A stretch of 60,792 nt of DNA from contig JANQKC010000003.1 of NCBI GenBank assembly GCA_028281325.1, forward strand, positions 1 through 60,792, in the 5' to 3' direction. Below, piece by piece: positions 15,011-24,614 of the stretch. This DNA comes from Alphaproteobacteria bacterium. GTDB taxonomy: Bacteria; Pseudomonadota; Alphaproteobacteria; UBA8366. A program made the translations under genes and the position numbers. Below the pieces are notes generated by a model. It was not told the origin of the DNA. It did no database searches and saw only the letters and a program-made list of their open reading frames with translations. Each line of letters starts with the position of its first letter. Within the stretch, counting starts at the first letter, position 1.

Positions 15011-16351
15011 ATGCAAACGGTGTTTCCGACCGGCACGACAATCTACAAGCCGGAAAAATGCTTTAACGGGTACACGCTGTATCCGTCCAAGAAACAGGGG
15101 GTCGGCGCGGTCCTCGTCGACATGAACGGGAACGTGGTACGCAACTGGCCGAAGTTCGACGGCTACATGATCAACATGCTGCCGGAAGGCCGGATCCTTG
15201 GCGGGCAGATCGGCCGCGTGACCCGGGAGTACGATCATAACGTCGGCTGCGACGATGTCGTCCAGGAAGACTGGGACGGCAACGTTGAATGGAAATTCGA
15301 AAAGGCGGACGAGATCGACGTCGACGGCAAGCGTTCCTGGTCGGCCCGGCAGAACCACGACCTCGTCCGCGAAGGATGCCCGGTCGGCTATTACGTGCCC
15401 GGCATGACGCCGAAAATTCAGGACGGCAATACCTTGATGTTGAGCTACCGAAGCGGGACCTGGCCCGACATCAGCAGGGATTATCTGCCGCGTTCCACCC
15501 GCATGCTGGAGGTGACCTGGGACGGGGACATCTCGTGGGATTGGATGGTCGCCGACCATTTCGAGGAGTTCGGACATTCCGAAGCGGCCAAGAACGCGAT
15601 CATGCGCCGCTGCCGCAATCAGCATGCCGTCTTCCAGAACACCGTTTCCTATGTCGGTCCGAATAAATGGTTCGACGCCGGGGACGAGCGGTTCGATCCC
15701 GAGAACATCATCACGGACGACCGCGGCACGATCCTTTACATCATCTCGAAGAAGACCGGCGAGATCGTCTGGAAGATCGGCCCCGACTACGCCAGTTCGG
15801 CGGAGCTCAAGGCCCTGGGCTGCATCATCGGGCCGCACCATGCCCATATCATCCCGAAGGGCCTGCCGGGCGAAGGCAATGTCCTGGTGTTCGACAACGG
15901 CGGGGCCGCCGGGTTCGGCAGCCCCAATCCGGGCGCGCCGGACGGGACGTGGAATGCTCTGCGGGACAGTTCCCGCGTGTTGGAGATCGATCCGGTCTCG
16001 CTCGATCTGGTTTGGGAGTATTCCGCGAAGACCGCCGGCTTTCCGTCGGAGGGCGAGGACGTCCGGTTCTACAGCCGCTACGAAAGCGCCGCCCAACGCC
16101 TGCCGAACGGCAACACGTTGATCACCGAGTCGCGCTGCGGGCGCGTCATCGAGGTCACACCGGAGTGCGAGATCGTGTGGGAGTATGTCTGCCCCTATAA
16201 CTTGATGGACGGCGACGCGCAGTTCCTCAGCGATGTCTTCCGCGCCTACCGCTATCCCTACGACTGGGTGCCGCAGGTCGACCCACCGCGCGAACGCGCC
16301 GTCGTGCCGCCGGCGAACGGCGAGTTCCGGATCGAGCCGGTGCAAGATTAG
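15011..16351 (+). CDS. Arylsulfotransferase-like (ASST family) protein
   Basis: A 446-residue beta-propeller-like protein with repeated blades of the type ILxxxSKKTGEIVWKIG, VLEIDPVSLDLVWEYS and VIEVTPECEIVWEY, typical of bacterial arylsulfate sulfotransferases. Candidate active-site histidines lie in RQNHDL (about 115) and PHHAHIIPKG (about 280). No signal peptide is seen, unlike classical periplasmic ASSTs, so it may act in the cytoplasm. The ATG at 15011 has a GAGAG site upstream. It sits 60 bp after the old-yellow-enzyme gene on the same strand. Transfer of sulfate between phenols is the family reaction; the true substrate is unknown. Confidence 0.82.
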   Translation: MQTVFPTGTTIYKPEKCFNGYTLYPSKKQGVGAVLVDMNGNVVRNWPKFDGYMINMLPEGRILGGQIGRVTREYDHNVGCDDVVQEDWDGNVEWKFEKADEIDVDGKRSWSARQNHDLVREGCPVGYYVPGMTPKIQDGNTLMLSYRSGTWPDISRDYLPRSTRMLEVTWDGDISWDWMVADHFEEFGHSEAAKNAIMRRCRNQHAVFQNTVSYVGPNKWFDAGDERFDPENIITDDRGTILYIISKKTGEIVWKIGPDYASSAELKALGCIIGPHHAHIIPKGLPGEGNVLVFDNGGAAGFGSPNPGAPDGTWNALRDSSRVLEIDPVSLDLVWEYSAKTAGFPSEGEDVRFYSRYESAAQRLPNGNTLITESRCGRVIEVTPECEIVWEYVCPYNLMDGDAQFLSDVFRAYRYPYDWVPQVDPPRERAVVPPANGEFRIEPVQD

Positions 16352-16512
16352 TTTTCGCGCGCGGAAACCGTAACGCCGCCACCGGTGTTTTTCCCCTGGG
16401 CCGGCCGGCAGGAATCGACAGCGCTTTGGTGCTAGTCGGCGTTTGCCGTCTTTACGGCCCGTTTTTGAGGCAGATCATGGCGCGCAACTCTACCGGCCTC
16501 TAAAATTCAAGT

Positions 16513-17400
16513 ATGGACGACGACTCCTTCCACGGTGTGTTTCCGTATCTTGTATCGCCAGTCGACGCATCCGGTGTGGTAAAGCGCGATGTGCTGGCGC
16601 GGCTGTGCCGCGATCTAATCGAGGCCGGCGTGCACGGCCTCACGCCGCTTGGGTCGACCGGGGAATTCGCCTACCTCACGTGGGAGCAGAAAGCCGCCGT
16701 GGTCGAAACGGTGGTGGAGGCGGCGGACGGGCGCGTCCCCGTGGTCGCCGGCGTTGCCGCGACGACGGTCGCCGAGGCGGAGCGGCAGACGGCGGCCTTC
16801 GACGCGATGGGTTGCGACGGCGTTCTCGCCGTCATGGAAGCGTATTTCCCGGTCGGGGATGGGGGCACCTACGATTACTTCAGCGCCATTGCCGGAAGCA
16901 CGTCGCTGCCGATCGTGCTCTACACCAATCCGAATTTCCAGCGTAGCGATCTCACCTTGCCGGTGATCGAGCGGCTCGCCGCCATCGATAACATCCGGTA
17001 CCTGAAGGATGCGTCGAGCAACACCGGCCGGCTTCTCTCGATCATCAACATTGTCGGGGACCGGCTGCAGGTGTTTTCCGCCTCGGCGCATATTCCCGCC
17101 TGCGTGATGATGATCGGCGGTGTCGGCTGGATGGCGGGGCCCGCGTGTCTCGTCCCGGCGCAGAGCGTCGCGCTCTACGACCTTTGCCGCCAAGGCGAGT
17201 GGGATGCGGCGATGACCGTGCAACGGGACCTGTGGGCGCTGAACCAGGCGTTCGCCAAACACAACCTTGCCGCCTGCATAAAGGGCGGGCTCGACCTGCA
17301 AGGGTATGACGTGGGCGCGCCGCTGCCTCCGCAGGCGCCGCTTTCCGCGGATGGCCGGCGCGACGTGGTTGAGATATTGCGGCGGCTGGACGCTCTATGA
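16513..17400 (+). CDS. Dihydrodipicolinate synthase/N-acetylneuraminate lyase family aldolase
   Basis: A 295-residue class I aldolase TIM barrel. GSTGEF near residue 47 is the pyruvate carboxylate-binding loop, YTNP near 138 carries the conserved Tyr, and YLKDAS near 163 carries the Schiff-base Lys. It therefore cleaves or forms a bond to pyruvate or a related keto acid. It is 160 bp downstream of the ASST-like gene, on the same strand. It is probably a catabolic member (keto-acid aldolase or dehydratase) rather than the lysine-pathway DapA, but this is from context only. Confidence 0.9.
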   Translation: MDDDSFHGVFPYLVSPVDASGVVKRDVLARLCRDLIEAGVHGLTPLGSTGEFAYLTWEQKAAVVETVVEAADGRVPVVAGVAATTVAEAERQTAAFDAMGCDGVLAVMEAYFPVGDGGTYDYFSAIAGSTSLPIVLYTNPNFQRSDLTLPVIERLAAIDNIRYLKDASSNTGRLLSIINIVGDRLQVFSASAHIPACVMMIGGVGWMAGPACLVPAQSVALYDLCRQGEWDAAMTVQRDLWALNQAFAKHNLAACIKGGLDLQGYDVGAPLPPQAPLSADGRRDVVEILRRLDAL

Positions 17401-17605
17401 AAATAAGGTAGATCGCGACGAACGGGGCCCCCACCGGCCTCATGTTGCGGCGCTTCTTTCAACGGTGAAGGGGCGGCAATTCAAGAACAAGGCGCGGCGG
17501 TATTCTTGGATGCGAGCTTTGGCTTGCGACGACGATTCTATCGATACTAAAGTCGTATCCTGAAGTTGTTTTCCCATGACATCAAATCAATGAGGGATGT
17601 GAGCC

Positions 17606-18952
17606 ATGTCATGCGTGCGTCTTATCGTAGCTGTTTCGGCTGTCTGTGTGGTTACGGGTTGCGGTACGACTGAAATGATGTCCATTCCGACGGTCGAAAC
17701 GTCCGATGTTGCCGGTATTGACGCGCCCACCGACCAACAAGCCAGCTTCGCTCTTCACAGGGTCGTCGCTGATATCCGGCGGGGAACGCCGATTGTGCAT
17801 TTTCCATCGGCCGGCGTGCCTGATGTCGATGGTTATCTCTGTAATCACAGATATGGCAGCGATGCGACGATTGAATGGCGCAGCGGTAGCAGGGCGTTCG
17901 GGGATTGGAGAGGCGAGCTCGGGCAGATTTTTCATGAAACACTGAGCCAGAAGGGCTTGAACGTTGCCGGGGATCCGAAGTCGCTCTTTAAGCGCGCCGA
18001 GTCCGTGTCTTCTGCGGAGTATCTCGTCGGCGCGAGAATCAACGAAATACGGGGAAACTTCTGTAATGCTCACCACTGGTGGGATGGCCGCCCTCTCTAC
18101 AAATACAGCGGTGAAATGTATCTCGCCGTCGAGTGGACGATTCTTTCAAGCCTAACCAAAAGAGAAGTGTTGAAATTAGAGACGGAAGGTTATCACAAAC
18201 AAAAAAAGTCAAATAGAAGCGGCATTATTTCTACGTTTAATAACGCATTCGCATCCGCAAATGAAAATATGTTGAGGTCCGAAGACTTCAAGAATATATC
18301 CTTAGGAAAAGATAATTCTGATATAATAACAGTTGAGTATTCAGCATTACCTATACCTAAAATCACATTGCGTAGAAGGCCGATGAATGAGGCAATTAGC
18401 AGTATCATTCCCTCGGTCGTAACGCTTCGCATCGGCACCGGGCACGGATCGGGGTTCGTCATTGCCGAAAACGGTTTGATCATGACGAACCAGCATGTCG
18501 TCGGGGATGCAAAACGGGTCGGCGTGATTCTGAGCAATGGGCTGGAGCTCGAAGGTGAGGTCTTGCGAACAAATGCCGCAAGGGACGTCGCCCTCGTGAA
18601 AGTACCGCTCCGAGTTCCAAATGCCCTCGCTCTACGGCTGGCCCCGGTGCAGCGGTTGGAAAAGGTATATGCCGTCGGAACGCCTCTTCGCGAAGGCCTG
18701 AAATCAACCGTGACGACGGGAATTGTGAGCGCCAATCGGAAGCTTGGGCGCAATAAACTGCAGTTTATCCAATCGGATGTCGCGATATCTTCGGGCAATA
18801 GCGGCGGCCCCCTGTTGGATGAAAGAGGCAACGTCATCGGAATAAGTGTCCTGAAGCTGGGGCCTCAAGAGAGCGAGGCGCTCAATCTATTCATTCCGAT
18901 CGCGGACGCCCTAAAGGCCTTGAATATACGCAACGGCGGAATGGAGAGTTGA
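17606..18952 (+). CDS. Lipoprotein with C-terminal trypsin-like serine protease domain
   Basis: A 448-residue protein. Residues 1-19 form a lipoprotein signal ending VVTGC, with Cys19 as the lipid site. Residues about 40-245 form an unrecognised domain, and from about 262 a trypsin-like protease domain follows with the catalytic triad His (TNQHVVG, about 296), Asp (ARDVALVKV, about 328) and Ser (SGNSGGPL, about 397). There is no PDZ domain, unlike DegP. The start at 17606 has GAGGGA upstream. The stretch coding for residues about 190-255 is much more AT-rich than its surroundings, so the gene may be a fusion of parts with different histories. It is probably tethered in the periplasm as a quality-control or regulatory protease. 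Confidence 0.85.
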   Translation: MSCVRLIVAVSAVCVVTGCGTTEMMSIPTVETSDVAGIDAPTDQQASFALHRVVADIRRGTPIVHFPSAGVPDVDGYLCNHRYGSDATIEWRSGSRAFGDWRGELGQIFHETLSQKGLNVAGDPKSLFKRAESVSSAEYLVGARINEIRGNFCNAHHWWDGRPLYKYSGEMYLAVEWTILSSLTKREVLKLETEGYHKQKKSNRSGIISTFNNAFASANENMLRSEDFKNISLGKDNSDIITVEYSALPIPKITLRRRPMNEAISSIIPSVVTLRIGTGHGSGFVIAENGLIMTNQHVVGDAKRVGVILSNGLELEGEVLRTNAARDVALVKVPLRVPNALALRLAPVQRLEKVYAVGTPLREGLKSTVTTGIVSANRKLGRNKLQFIQSDVAISSGNSGGPLLDERGNVIGISVLKLGPQESEALNLFIPIADALKALNIRNGGMES

Positions 18953-18960
18953 TCGTCAGT

Positions 18961-19004
18961 TTGTTGACTGTACTGCTCGTCGAGCGCGTTGAGTGTGGTC
19001 AACA
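18961..19004. terminator. Possible bidirectional terminator between convergent genes
   Basis: TTGTTGAC and GTCAACA arms, extended by partly pairing TGATC/GATCA segments outside them, lie between the convergent protease and histidine kinase genes. There is no strong T-run, so assignment is weak. Confidence 0.25.
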
Positions 19005-19014
19005 GCACGATTGA

Positions 19015-22000
19015 TCACGCTGCGAGATCCTTTATCACGGTCCGTGTTTGCGCAAGCACCGCACGGATTTGCTCGACGTCGTTCGTAAAGTTACGCCCCT
19101 TGCCGGGGGTGTGGTCGTCGGCCTTGGCGGCATATTCCAACGCCTCGCACAGCTTCCCGAGCCTTTGCGCGCCAAGCAGTTGGCTCGACGACTTCAGAGT
19201 GTGCGCGGCATTGGCGATGTCCTGAGAACGACAGCCCGAAACGGCCTCGTTCATCTGTATGAGAGAGTCGGCGCTGCTGGTCATAAAACCGTCGATGACC
19301 GTTGCGACCTGATCCTGCATCGCGCTGCACAGCGAGTCATAGGTCGGCCGGTCGAGGACGGGGAGTTCCGTGGCCGCGTCATCCTTATTCGCCGTGGCGG
19401 GCTGGTCCTGCTGCCGCGCAATTCCGCCGGTTTGCGGATCGGACGCATCGGAATCCGGATCAGGCTTGCCGGCGCTCGTCGGCGGCGCGGCGGGTGCCGG
19501 TGGCTGCTGTAGTGTTTCCTCGGCGTCGGCCGGAGCGGGCTCATCCAGCCAGCGCGACAGCATATCCTTCAAGTCGGCTTCGCGGATCGGTTTGCCGAGA
19601 TAGTCATCCATGCCGGCCGCAAGACACTTTTCGCGGTCCCCTTGGACGGCATTGGCGGTAACGGCGATTATCGGCACCGGGGGAAAGCGGCCCTCTTTAA
19701 CGCGTTTCTTGATTTCGCCCGCAGCCGTGTAGCCGTCCATGACCGGCATCTGGCAATCCATAAGGATGATCGACGCTTTCTCCTTCTCCATAAGGTAGAG
19801 AGCTTCCTTGCCGTTGTTCGCATGAAGGACGCGATACCCCATGCCCGTGAGCAGTTCTTCGGCGAAAATCCGATTCACCACGTCGTCTTCGACCAACAGG
19901 ATGGTGGGCGCGGAACCGTCGATTGGCCTGGCGGATGAATCCTGTTGAGGCGGGTCCGCCATCGGTCCTAATTCAGTGATTTGCGGTCGTGCGTCGACGC
20001 TGGTAGCGGCGTGCTGTTTGCCGCCCGAAATCAGATGCCGTGACGTCGATATCATCTCATCCGCCAGGACCGGCTTGTACATCACCGCGTCGAAGAAATG
20101 CGCGTCGTCGTCGACGGGCGCCAGGTCATTGGCCGCCGCCAGGAGCATAATCGGCAGAGAGGCCGTATCGGGATTTGACCGTATTCTTTGCGCGAGGTCG
20201 CTGGGGCTCATATCGGGCAACGTGTCGTCGACCACCAGATGGGCGAGATCGCGCCCGAGCGCAATGCTCTCTCCTAGCGCCGACAGCAAGGCCTCGCCTT
20301 GGTCGTATGTTTCACAGCAATAGCCGGCCCCAGACAGCGCGTCGCGGTAAATTTGCGCGCCGCGCGGTTGTCCGCTGACGCACAAGATTGCCACGCCCGA
20401 GTGGTGGCGCATGGGGGTTATGCCGTGGGCCCGTTTTGCCTTAATTCGAGCGGTAAAGGTCGAACCCGCTCCGAGCGTGCTTGCGACGGTGATTTGACCG
20501 CCCATCATCTCGGCGAGACGTTGGCTGATGGTTAGCCCCAATCCCGTGCCGCCGAATGTTCGCGTGGTCGACCCGTCGGCCTGGGTGAAGTGTCCGAAGA
20601 TACTGGCGCACGCGTCCTCGGGAATGCCGATTCCCGAATCCTCGACCTGAAACACCAAGGTGACGTCTTCCAAATCCACCGGATTCGCGTGCTCTCGGAT
20701 GGATAATGCGACATAGCCTAGCTCGGTGAACTTAATGGCGTTGCCGATCAGGTTGCTCAGAATTTGCCGAAGGCGCACCGGGTCGACATGCACGCTGCGG
20801 GTTACATCGACCGGAAAATCGATCAAGAGTTCCAGGCCTTTTTCCCGGGCGGTCGGCGCGAACAGTTGTGCCAGGTCCTCGACCAATTCCGTCAAATCGG
20901 TTTCAACCGGCTCTAACGACAGCTTATCCGCCTCGATTTTCGAGAAATCGAGAATGTCGGCCAGAATTCGGGTCAACGCTTCCGCTGATTTGAGCAGGTT
21001 GGCCATGAAAGTTTCCTGTCGCCCGCTCAACCCGTCCTTCGTCACCAATTGCGCCATCCCGAAGATACCGTTCAGCGGCGTGCGAATTTCATGGCTCATG
21101 GTTGCCAGGAACTCCGACTTCAGTCGGTTTGCTTCTTCCGCTGCCTTTTGCGCGCGGCGAATCTTCTTCCCTTGAATGTCAAGAAGCCGCAGATAGAAAG
21201 CCAGCCCCAGCGTCGTCAGCAAGCCGGCGGCCAGGATGATCCAATCGCTGACGGTCAGGTAGTTTATCGACGGTTGTTGGGTTGGTGAAAACCGCAAGAG
21301 AAGGGCGGTCTTTCCCGGCAGGTTCAGGGAGTGCTGTCGATCGTCGCTGATCGGCGCGACCGCGCTGGATGTAGGCTTTTCGCTCGGCGCTTCGAGGTAG
21401 GTATGCGTGCCGGCGACGCCGCGCGCCTCGACCCGAACCAGTCTCGCGGGAGCATCGACACGCCGCAGGTACGTTAGCAGCCCGGCCAAGTCGAGAATGA
21501 CGAAAGAGAAGCCAACGGTATCGTCGGGCATTTCTTCCGGCGCAGGCACATCTCTCAACCTGTAAGGACGGACGAAGAGCAGGGTGCCGTCCGGGTTGAC
21601 GCTAAGTTGTTCGGAGAAGGGCAGGCGGAAGGTTGCGAACGGTACAAGGTCTCCTTGTGCATGGCTTTTCGCCAATGCGAGTAGGTTCGTCTTGACTTCA
21701 TCATCGACGATTTGAGTGGTGTCCGACAGACCGATGCTGCCGACGAGCGAGTTCTCCGCATGGGTGGGACGCGTGTCGACCCACCCAACCGCCGCGATGA
21801 ATTTGTTCACCAGTTGATGCGCCCGGTCGTGGGATCGCAGTTCGGTTTGGTATGCGTCAAAACTCCAGGCGCTCACCTGTCTGGAAGCAAGGAACAACGC
21901 TGCAGTCTGGGATGCGACGTCGTCCGCGTCGATCAGAACCGCTTCCAGATCCTGGACGCTCTTCTGGACGGAGGCCTCGAATATGCGGTGTGCGTCTTCC

Positions 22001-22131
22001 TTCCGCACGTTCGACATGAAGGTACCGAATGCGAAAACCACGGCGAGGCAAGCAATGACGAAAATCGCCTGGAACAGAAAGGACAGGTTGCGTGGCGGCG
22101 CTTCCGGTGGCGTGCTATTGGCGCGCGACAT
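19015..22131 (-). CDS. Hybrid sensor histidine kinase with two receivers and Hpt domain
   Basis: A protein of about 1038 residues. A periplasmic sensor region lies between two membrane helices (about 17-40 and 295-317). Then come HisKA with FLATMSHEIRTPLNG (His about 347), an ATPase domain (NAIKFTELG, GIGIPED, GGTGLGLTIS), a first receiver (about 580-690) and a second (about 750-870, LMDCQMPVMDG with Asp, and Lys in LGKPI). A C-terminal Hpt domain carries His in AAHTLKSSSQLLG. The first receiver lacks the N-terminal acidic pair and may not be phosphorylated. The layout is that of ArcB/BarA-type phosphorelay kinases; no response regulator gene is adjacent, so the output partner is elsewhere. 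GTG at 22140 is an alternative start. Confidence 0.92.
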   Translation of the reverse strand: MSRANSTPPEAPPRNLSFLFQAIFVIACLAVVFAFGTFMSNVRKEDAHRIFEASVQKSVQDLEAVLIDADDVASQTAALFLASRQVSAWSFDAYQTELRSHDRAHQLVNKFIAAVGWVDTRPTHAENSLVGSIGLSDTTQIVDDEVKTNLLALAKSHAQGDLVPFATFRLPFSEQLSVNPDGTLLFVRPYRLRDVPAPEEMPDDTVGFSFVILDLAGLLTYLRRVDAPARLVRVEARGVAGTHTYLEAPSEKPTSSAVAPISDDRQHSLNLPGKTALLLRFSPTQQPSINYLTVSDWIILAAGLLTTLGLAFYLRLLDIQGKKIRRAQKAAEEANRLKSEFLATMSHEIRTPLNGIFGMAQLVTKDGLSGRQETFMANLLKSAEALTRILADILDFSKIEADKLSLEPVETDLTELVEDLAQLFAPTAREKGLELLIDFPVDVTRSVHVDPVRLRQILSNLIGNAIKFTELGYVALSIREHANPVDLEDVTLVFQVEDSGIGIPEDACASIFGHFTQADGSTTRTFGGTGLGLTISQRLAEMMGGQITVASTLGAGSTFTARIKAKRAHGITPMRHHSGVAILCVSGQPRGAQIYRDALSGAGYCCETYDQGEALLSALGESIALGRDLAHLVVDDTLPDMSPSDLAQRIRSNPDTASLPIMLLAAANDLAPVDDDAHFFDAVMYKPVLADEMISTSRHLISGGKQHAATSVDARPQITELGPMADPPQQDSSARPIDGSAPTILLVEDDVVNRIFAEELLTGMGYRVLHANNGKEALYLMEKEKASIILMDCQMPVMDGYTAAGEIKKRVKEGRFPPVPIIAVTANAVQGDREKCLAAGMDDYLGKPIREADLKDMLSRWLDEPAPADAEETLQQPPAPAAPPTSAGKPDPDSDASDPQTGGIARQQDQPATANKDDAATELPVLDRPTYDSLCSAMQDQVATVIDGFMTSSADSLIQMNEAVSGCRSQDIANAAHTLKSSSQLLGAQRLGKLCEALEYAAKADDHTPGKGRNFTNDVEQIRAVLAQTRTVIKDLAA

Positions 22132-22140
22132 CACGGCCAC

Positions 22141-22773
22141 CCATCCCCATCGGGTTTGGCGTCTCGTTCCGCGGCCGCCACGGTTAGAAGGGATGTGGAT
22201 GGCTCTGCTGCGTTGTCCAAGTTAAATCTGTCAGGTCCGTTTGACGGTTTAGCTATTGCCCAAAGCCTCTATATAGCTGATATATATAATTAATTTAGCC
22301 ATTCCTATATCCTGGCCTTCCTAGCCAATAGATTGCCATTTCATCGTTAACAACCCGTAAAACGGGTGTGTTGCGGTTATGGTTTCCGTGTCGGCGGACC
22401 TTTTTTAGCTGCGTTATGGGGAATGATCGCCGTTGGCCGTAGGCCGCCTCGAACGGGCGCGAGAAGACGATTTGCCCAACGCTTACTTCTTAGCTTTGGA
22501 ACCCGGTATGACGTGAGGTCTGTCTTGCCACGATGGCTAATGGGTGAGGTCGCGCAAAAGGATGTGAATGAGCGAGGACCTACTCAAAAGTACCTCCGCC
22601 TTTGCCATGGACTGCAAAACTGACATCGCGCTGATTCGTCCGGGCGGCGACAAAAATTAATCAAATTCATGCATGTCCAATATATCAATTATTCATTGGC
22701 CGAATGAAAGTTGCGCCCATAGGTTTTCATTAACGACGTGGGATTTGTTGAGCGGAAGGGGCGCAGGGACTCA
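22141..22773. other. Long intergenic region, no clear gene
   Basis: These 630 bases between the divergent histidine kinase and histidine phosphatase contain an AT-rich segment (about 22260-22310, TATATAAT-like) suited to promoters. They also hold a 30-codon open frame at 22568-22660 preceded by AAAGGA, too short to support. No RNA structure or relic was recognised. Confidence 0.4.
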
Positions 22774-23430
22774 ATGTTTGAATCAGGTACGTTGCGACTA
22801 CCGAACTCTTGGATTGCTCTTAAAGCGTCAACCGTGAAATTTCTTCTGATTGGTGCTTTTCTCGCGACCTCGCCGGTCATGGCGCGTGCTGAGATCGCAG
22901 ATGCTGAACTCCTGATGAGTCTTCGAAACGGCGGCCTTGTGGTTTACTTCCGGCACGCGGCGACCGGCTATGGCGCCGACGCACCGGCAACCCTCGAAGG
23001 GTGTGGCGATGAACGGAATCTGTCGCTACTGGGACGCCGTCAAGCTCGTATGATCAACGCCGCGGTCACGGCGATCGGGGCGAAGATAGGCATTGTTCTA
23101 TCGAGTCCAACGTGTCGTACACGCGAGACCGCATTGATCGCATTCGGGCGCACTGAACCGACGCCGTTGTTGCACAGCTTGATCGGCGCCAGTCAGGGCC
23201 AACCGCGTGTGGTTGAAACGTTGCGTCTCTTCTCCACAGCGCCCGAGGAGGGAACGATCCGAGTTATGATCGCCCACCAATCGAACCTGCGCGTGCCCCT
23301 CGGCATATCCTTGGCGGAAGGCGAGAGCGCTATCCTTCAACCATCACCCGACGGCAGGTCTCGTCCGGAGGTTTTGGCGCGCCTCATGCCACAAGACTGG
23401 CTCCGATTGGCCGGGGCGTCGTTAGAGTAA
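22774..23430 (+). CDS. Histidine phosphatase family protein, exported
   Basis: A 218-residue protein with a hydrophobic segment (about 22-38) ending VMARA, probably a signal peptide, followed by the phosphatase core. YFRHAATG (Arg60, His61) holds the phospho-acceptor His, SSPTCRTRETA the second Arg, and IAHQSNLR the second His. These match branch-1 histidine phosphatases. The fold is short and the substrate in the periplasm is not predictable. The ATG at 22774 was chosen; an upstream start at 22738 adds a basic stretch. It stands alone, convergent with the LysR gene downstream. Confidence 0.85.
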   Translation: MFESGTLRLPNSWIALKASTVKFLLIGAFLATSPVMARAEIADAELLMSLRNGGLVVYFRHAATGYGADAPATLEGCGDERNLSLLGRRQARMINAAVTAIGAKIGIVLSSPTCRTRETALIAFGRTEPTPLLHSLIGASQGQPRVVETLRLFSTAPEEGTIRVMIAHQSNLRVPLGISLAEGESAILQPSPDGRSRPEVLARLMPQDWLRLAGASLE

Positions 23431-23479
23431 GCGCCGCCAGGCATCGAAATACGAGATGCCGACACCTCGACGTCGTTCG

Positions 23480-24394
23480 CTAGAGGGCGAGACTTGTCTC
23501 TTGAACCATGGATCTCAGCCATGCGTGGCCCTGGTCTGCATCGTGGCGATTATGCCAAATCTGCGTGACATTGAAGGGTGGAATGTCGATCGGTGGCTTT
23601 AGAATCTTGATGTTCAGCAGTTTGGCCACGGGTTCCAAGATTCGCATCGGCTCCGTGGCAATCAAATCCGTTGTCTGCACCATGAAGGGCGCAATCAGGA
23701 AATGACCGACAGTAACGACAATGTTCCGTTGGAGTCCCTGTGATCGGATGATGTTATCGAGATACCCTTGAGGCTCTCCCTTGAGGGAGACATGAAGATG
23801 ACGCAGTCGAAGATAGGTATCGACATCAAACCCGTCGTCGAGGTCCGGATGATCTTCGCGAGCCGCCGTGGCGAATTCCTCTTGGAACAACAGATCTTCC
23901 GACATGTGCCGTGGCGGCTCCGGAAAATTGCCGACAATCAACTCGATTTCGCCCGACTCAATCATCGATAGGCCCAGCGCATGGCTCGTGTTCCGAACGA
24001 TGAGGCGAACGTTCGGGGCTCGGTCTTCGAAGCGCTCGATCAGGCCGGGCAGAAGAACGAAAGCCGCGTAGTCGGAAAGCCCGATCGTGAATGTCCGGTC
24101 GGATTCTGCGGGGTCGAATTCCCGTCCTGGCGTGAGAACCGTCTCAACCTGCGCAAGAACGGATCGGATAGAGCCGGATACCTCCACGGCAAGAGGAGTC
24201 GGCGTCATGCCCTTGGGCGTTCGGATGAACAGCTTATCTTTGAAGAGCGCACGTAGGCGGGCAAGCGCATGACTGGCGGCGGGTTGCGTCAACCCGACCC
24301 GTGATGCCGCGCGGGTGACGTTGCGCTCCGCCATGAGCGCATCGAAGACCACCAGCAAATTGAGATCCACGCCAGCTAAATTAATTTTCTGCAT
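23480..24394 (-). CDS. LysR-family transcriptional regulator
   Basis: A 304-residue regulator. The N-terminal winged helix (about 4-65) begins with NLLVVFDALMAERNVTRAASRVGLTQPAASHALARLR split over its helices, as in NodD/PcpR-like LysR proteins, followed by a substrate-binding domain (about 92-300). The start at 24394 gives the standard family N-terminus; the frame extends 43 codons upstream without support. It diverges from the secreted beta-propeller gene at 24615 across 220 bp and may control it. The inducer is unknown. Confidence 0.92.
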   Translation of the reverse strand: MQKINLAGVDLNLLVVFDALMAERNVTRAASRVGLTQPAASHALARLRALFKDKLFIRTPKGMTPTPLAVEVSGSIRSVLAQVETVLTPGREFDPAESDRTFTIGLSDYAAFVLLPGLIERFEDRAPNVRLIVRNTSHALGLSMIESGEIELIVGNFPEPPRHMSEDLLFQEEFATAAREDHPDLDDGFDVDTYLRLRHLHVSLKGEPQGYLDNIIRSQGLQRNIVVTVGHFLIAPFMVQTTDLIATEPMRILEPVAKLLNIKILKPPIDIPPFNVTQIWHNRHDADQGHAWLRSMVQETSLAL

Positions 24395-24614
24395 AGTTAT
24401 TATATTAGCAATGAATTTGAAGCATGGCGAGAATCCGCACATATTTTCAAGAGCGAAACGCATTCTTTCGCGCTGATCGGTTGCAAGGAACGGGGGAGCG
24501 ATATGGATGGTGCGGTTGGCCAAGGGGTTGTCGAGAGTCTTTCCGATGTCGCGCCGGCCTGCGCGGGTTTTCCGTCGGCCGTAAACGGTCGCCTCACTGC
24601 GAAGGAGGAATTCG

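Noticed and set aside
13703..16345. 880-codon open frame on the minus strand opposite the OYE and ASST-like genes
   Set aside because: It is a shadow of GC-rich coding DNA: low-complexity Arg/Val/His/Asp composition, no domain, and the plus-strand genes have clear motifs.
22568..22660. 30-codon frame with AAAGGA upstream in the long intergenic gap
   Set aside because: Too short and without homologues or neighbours to support it.
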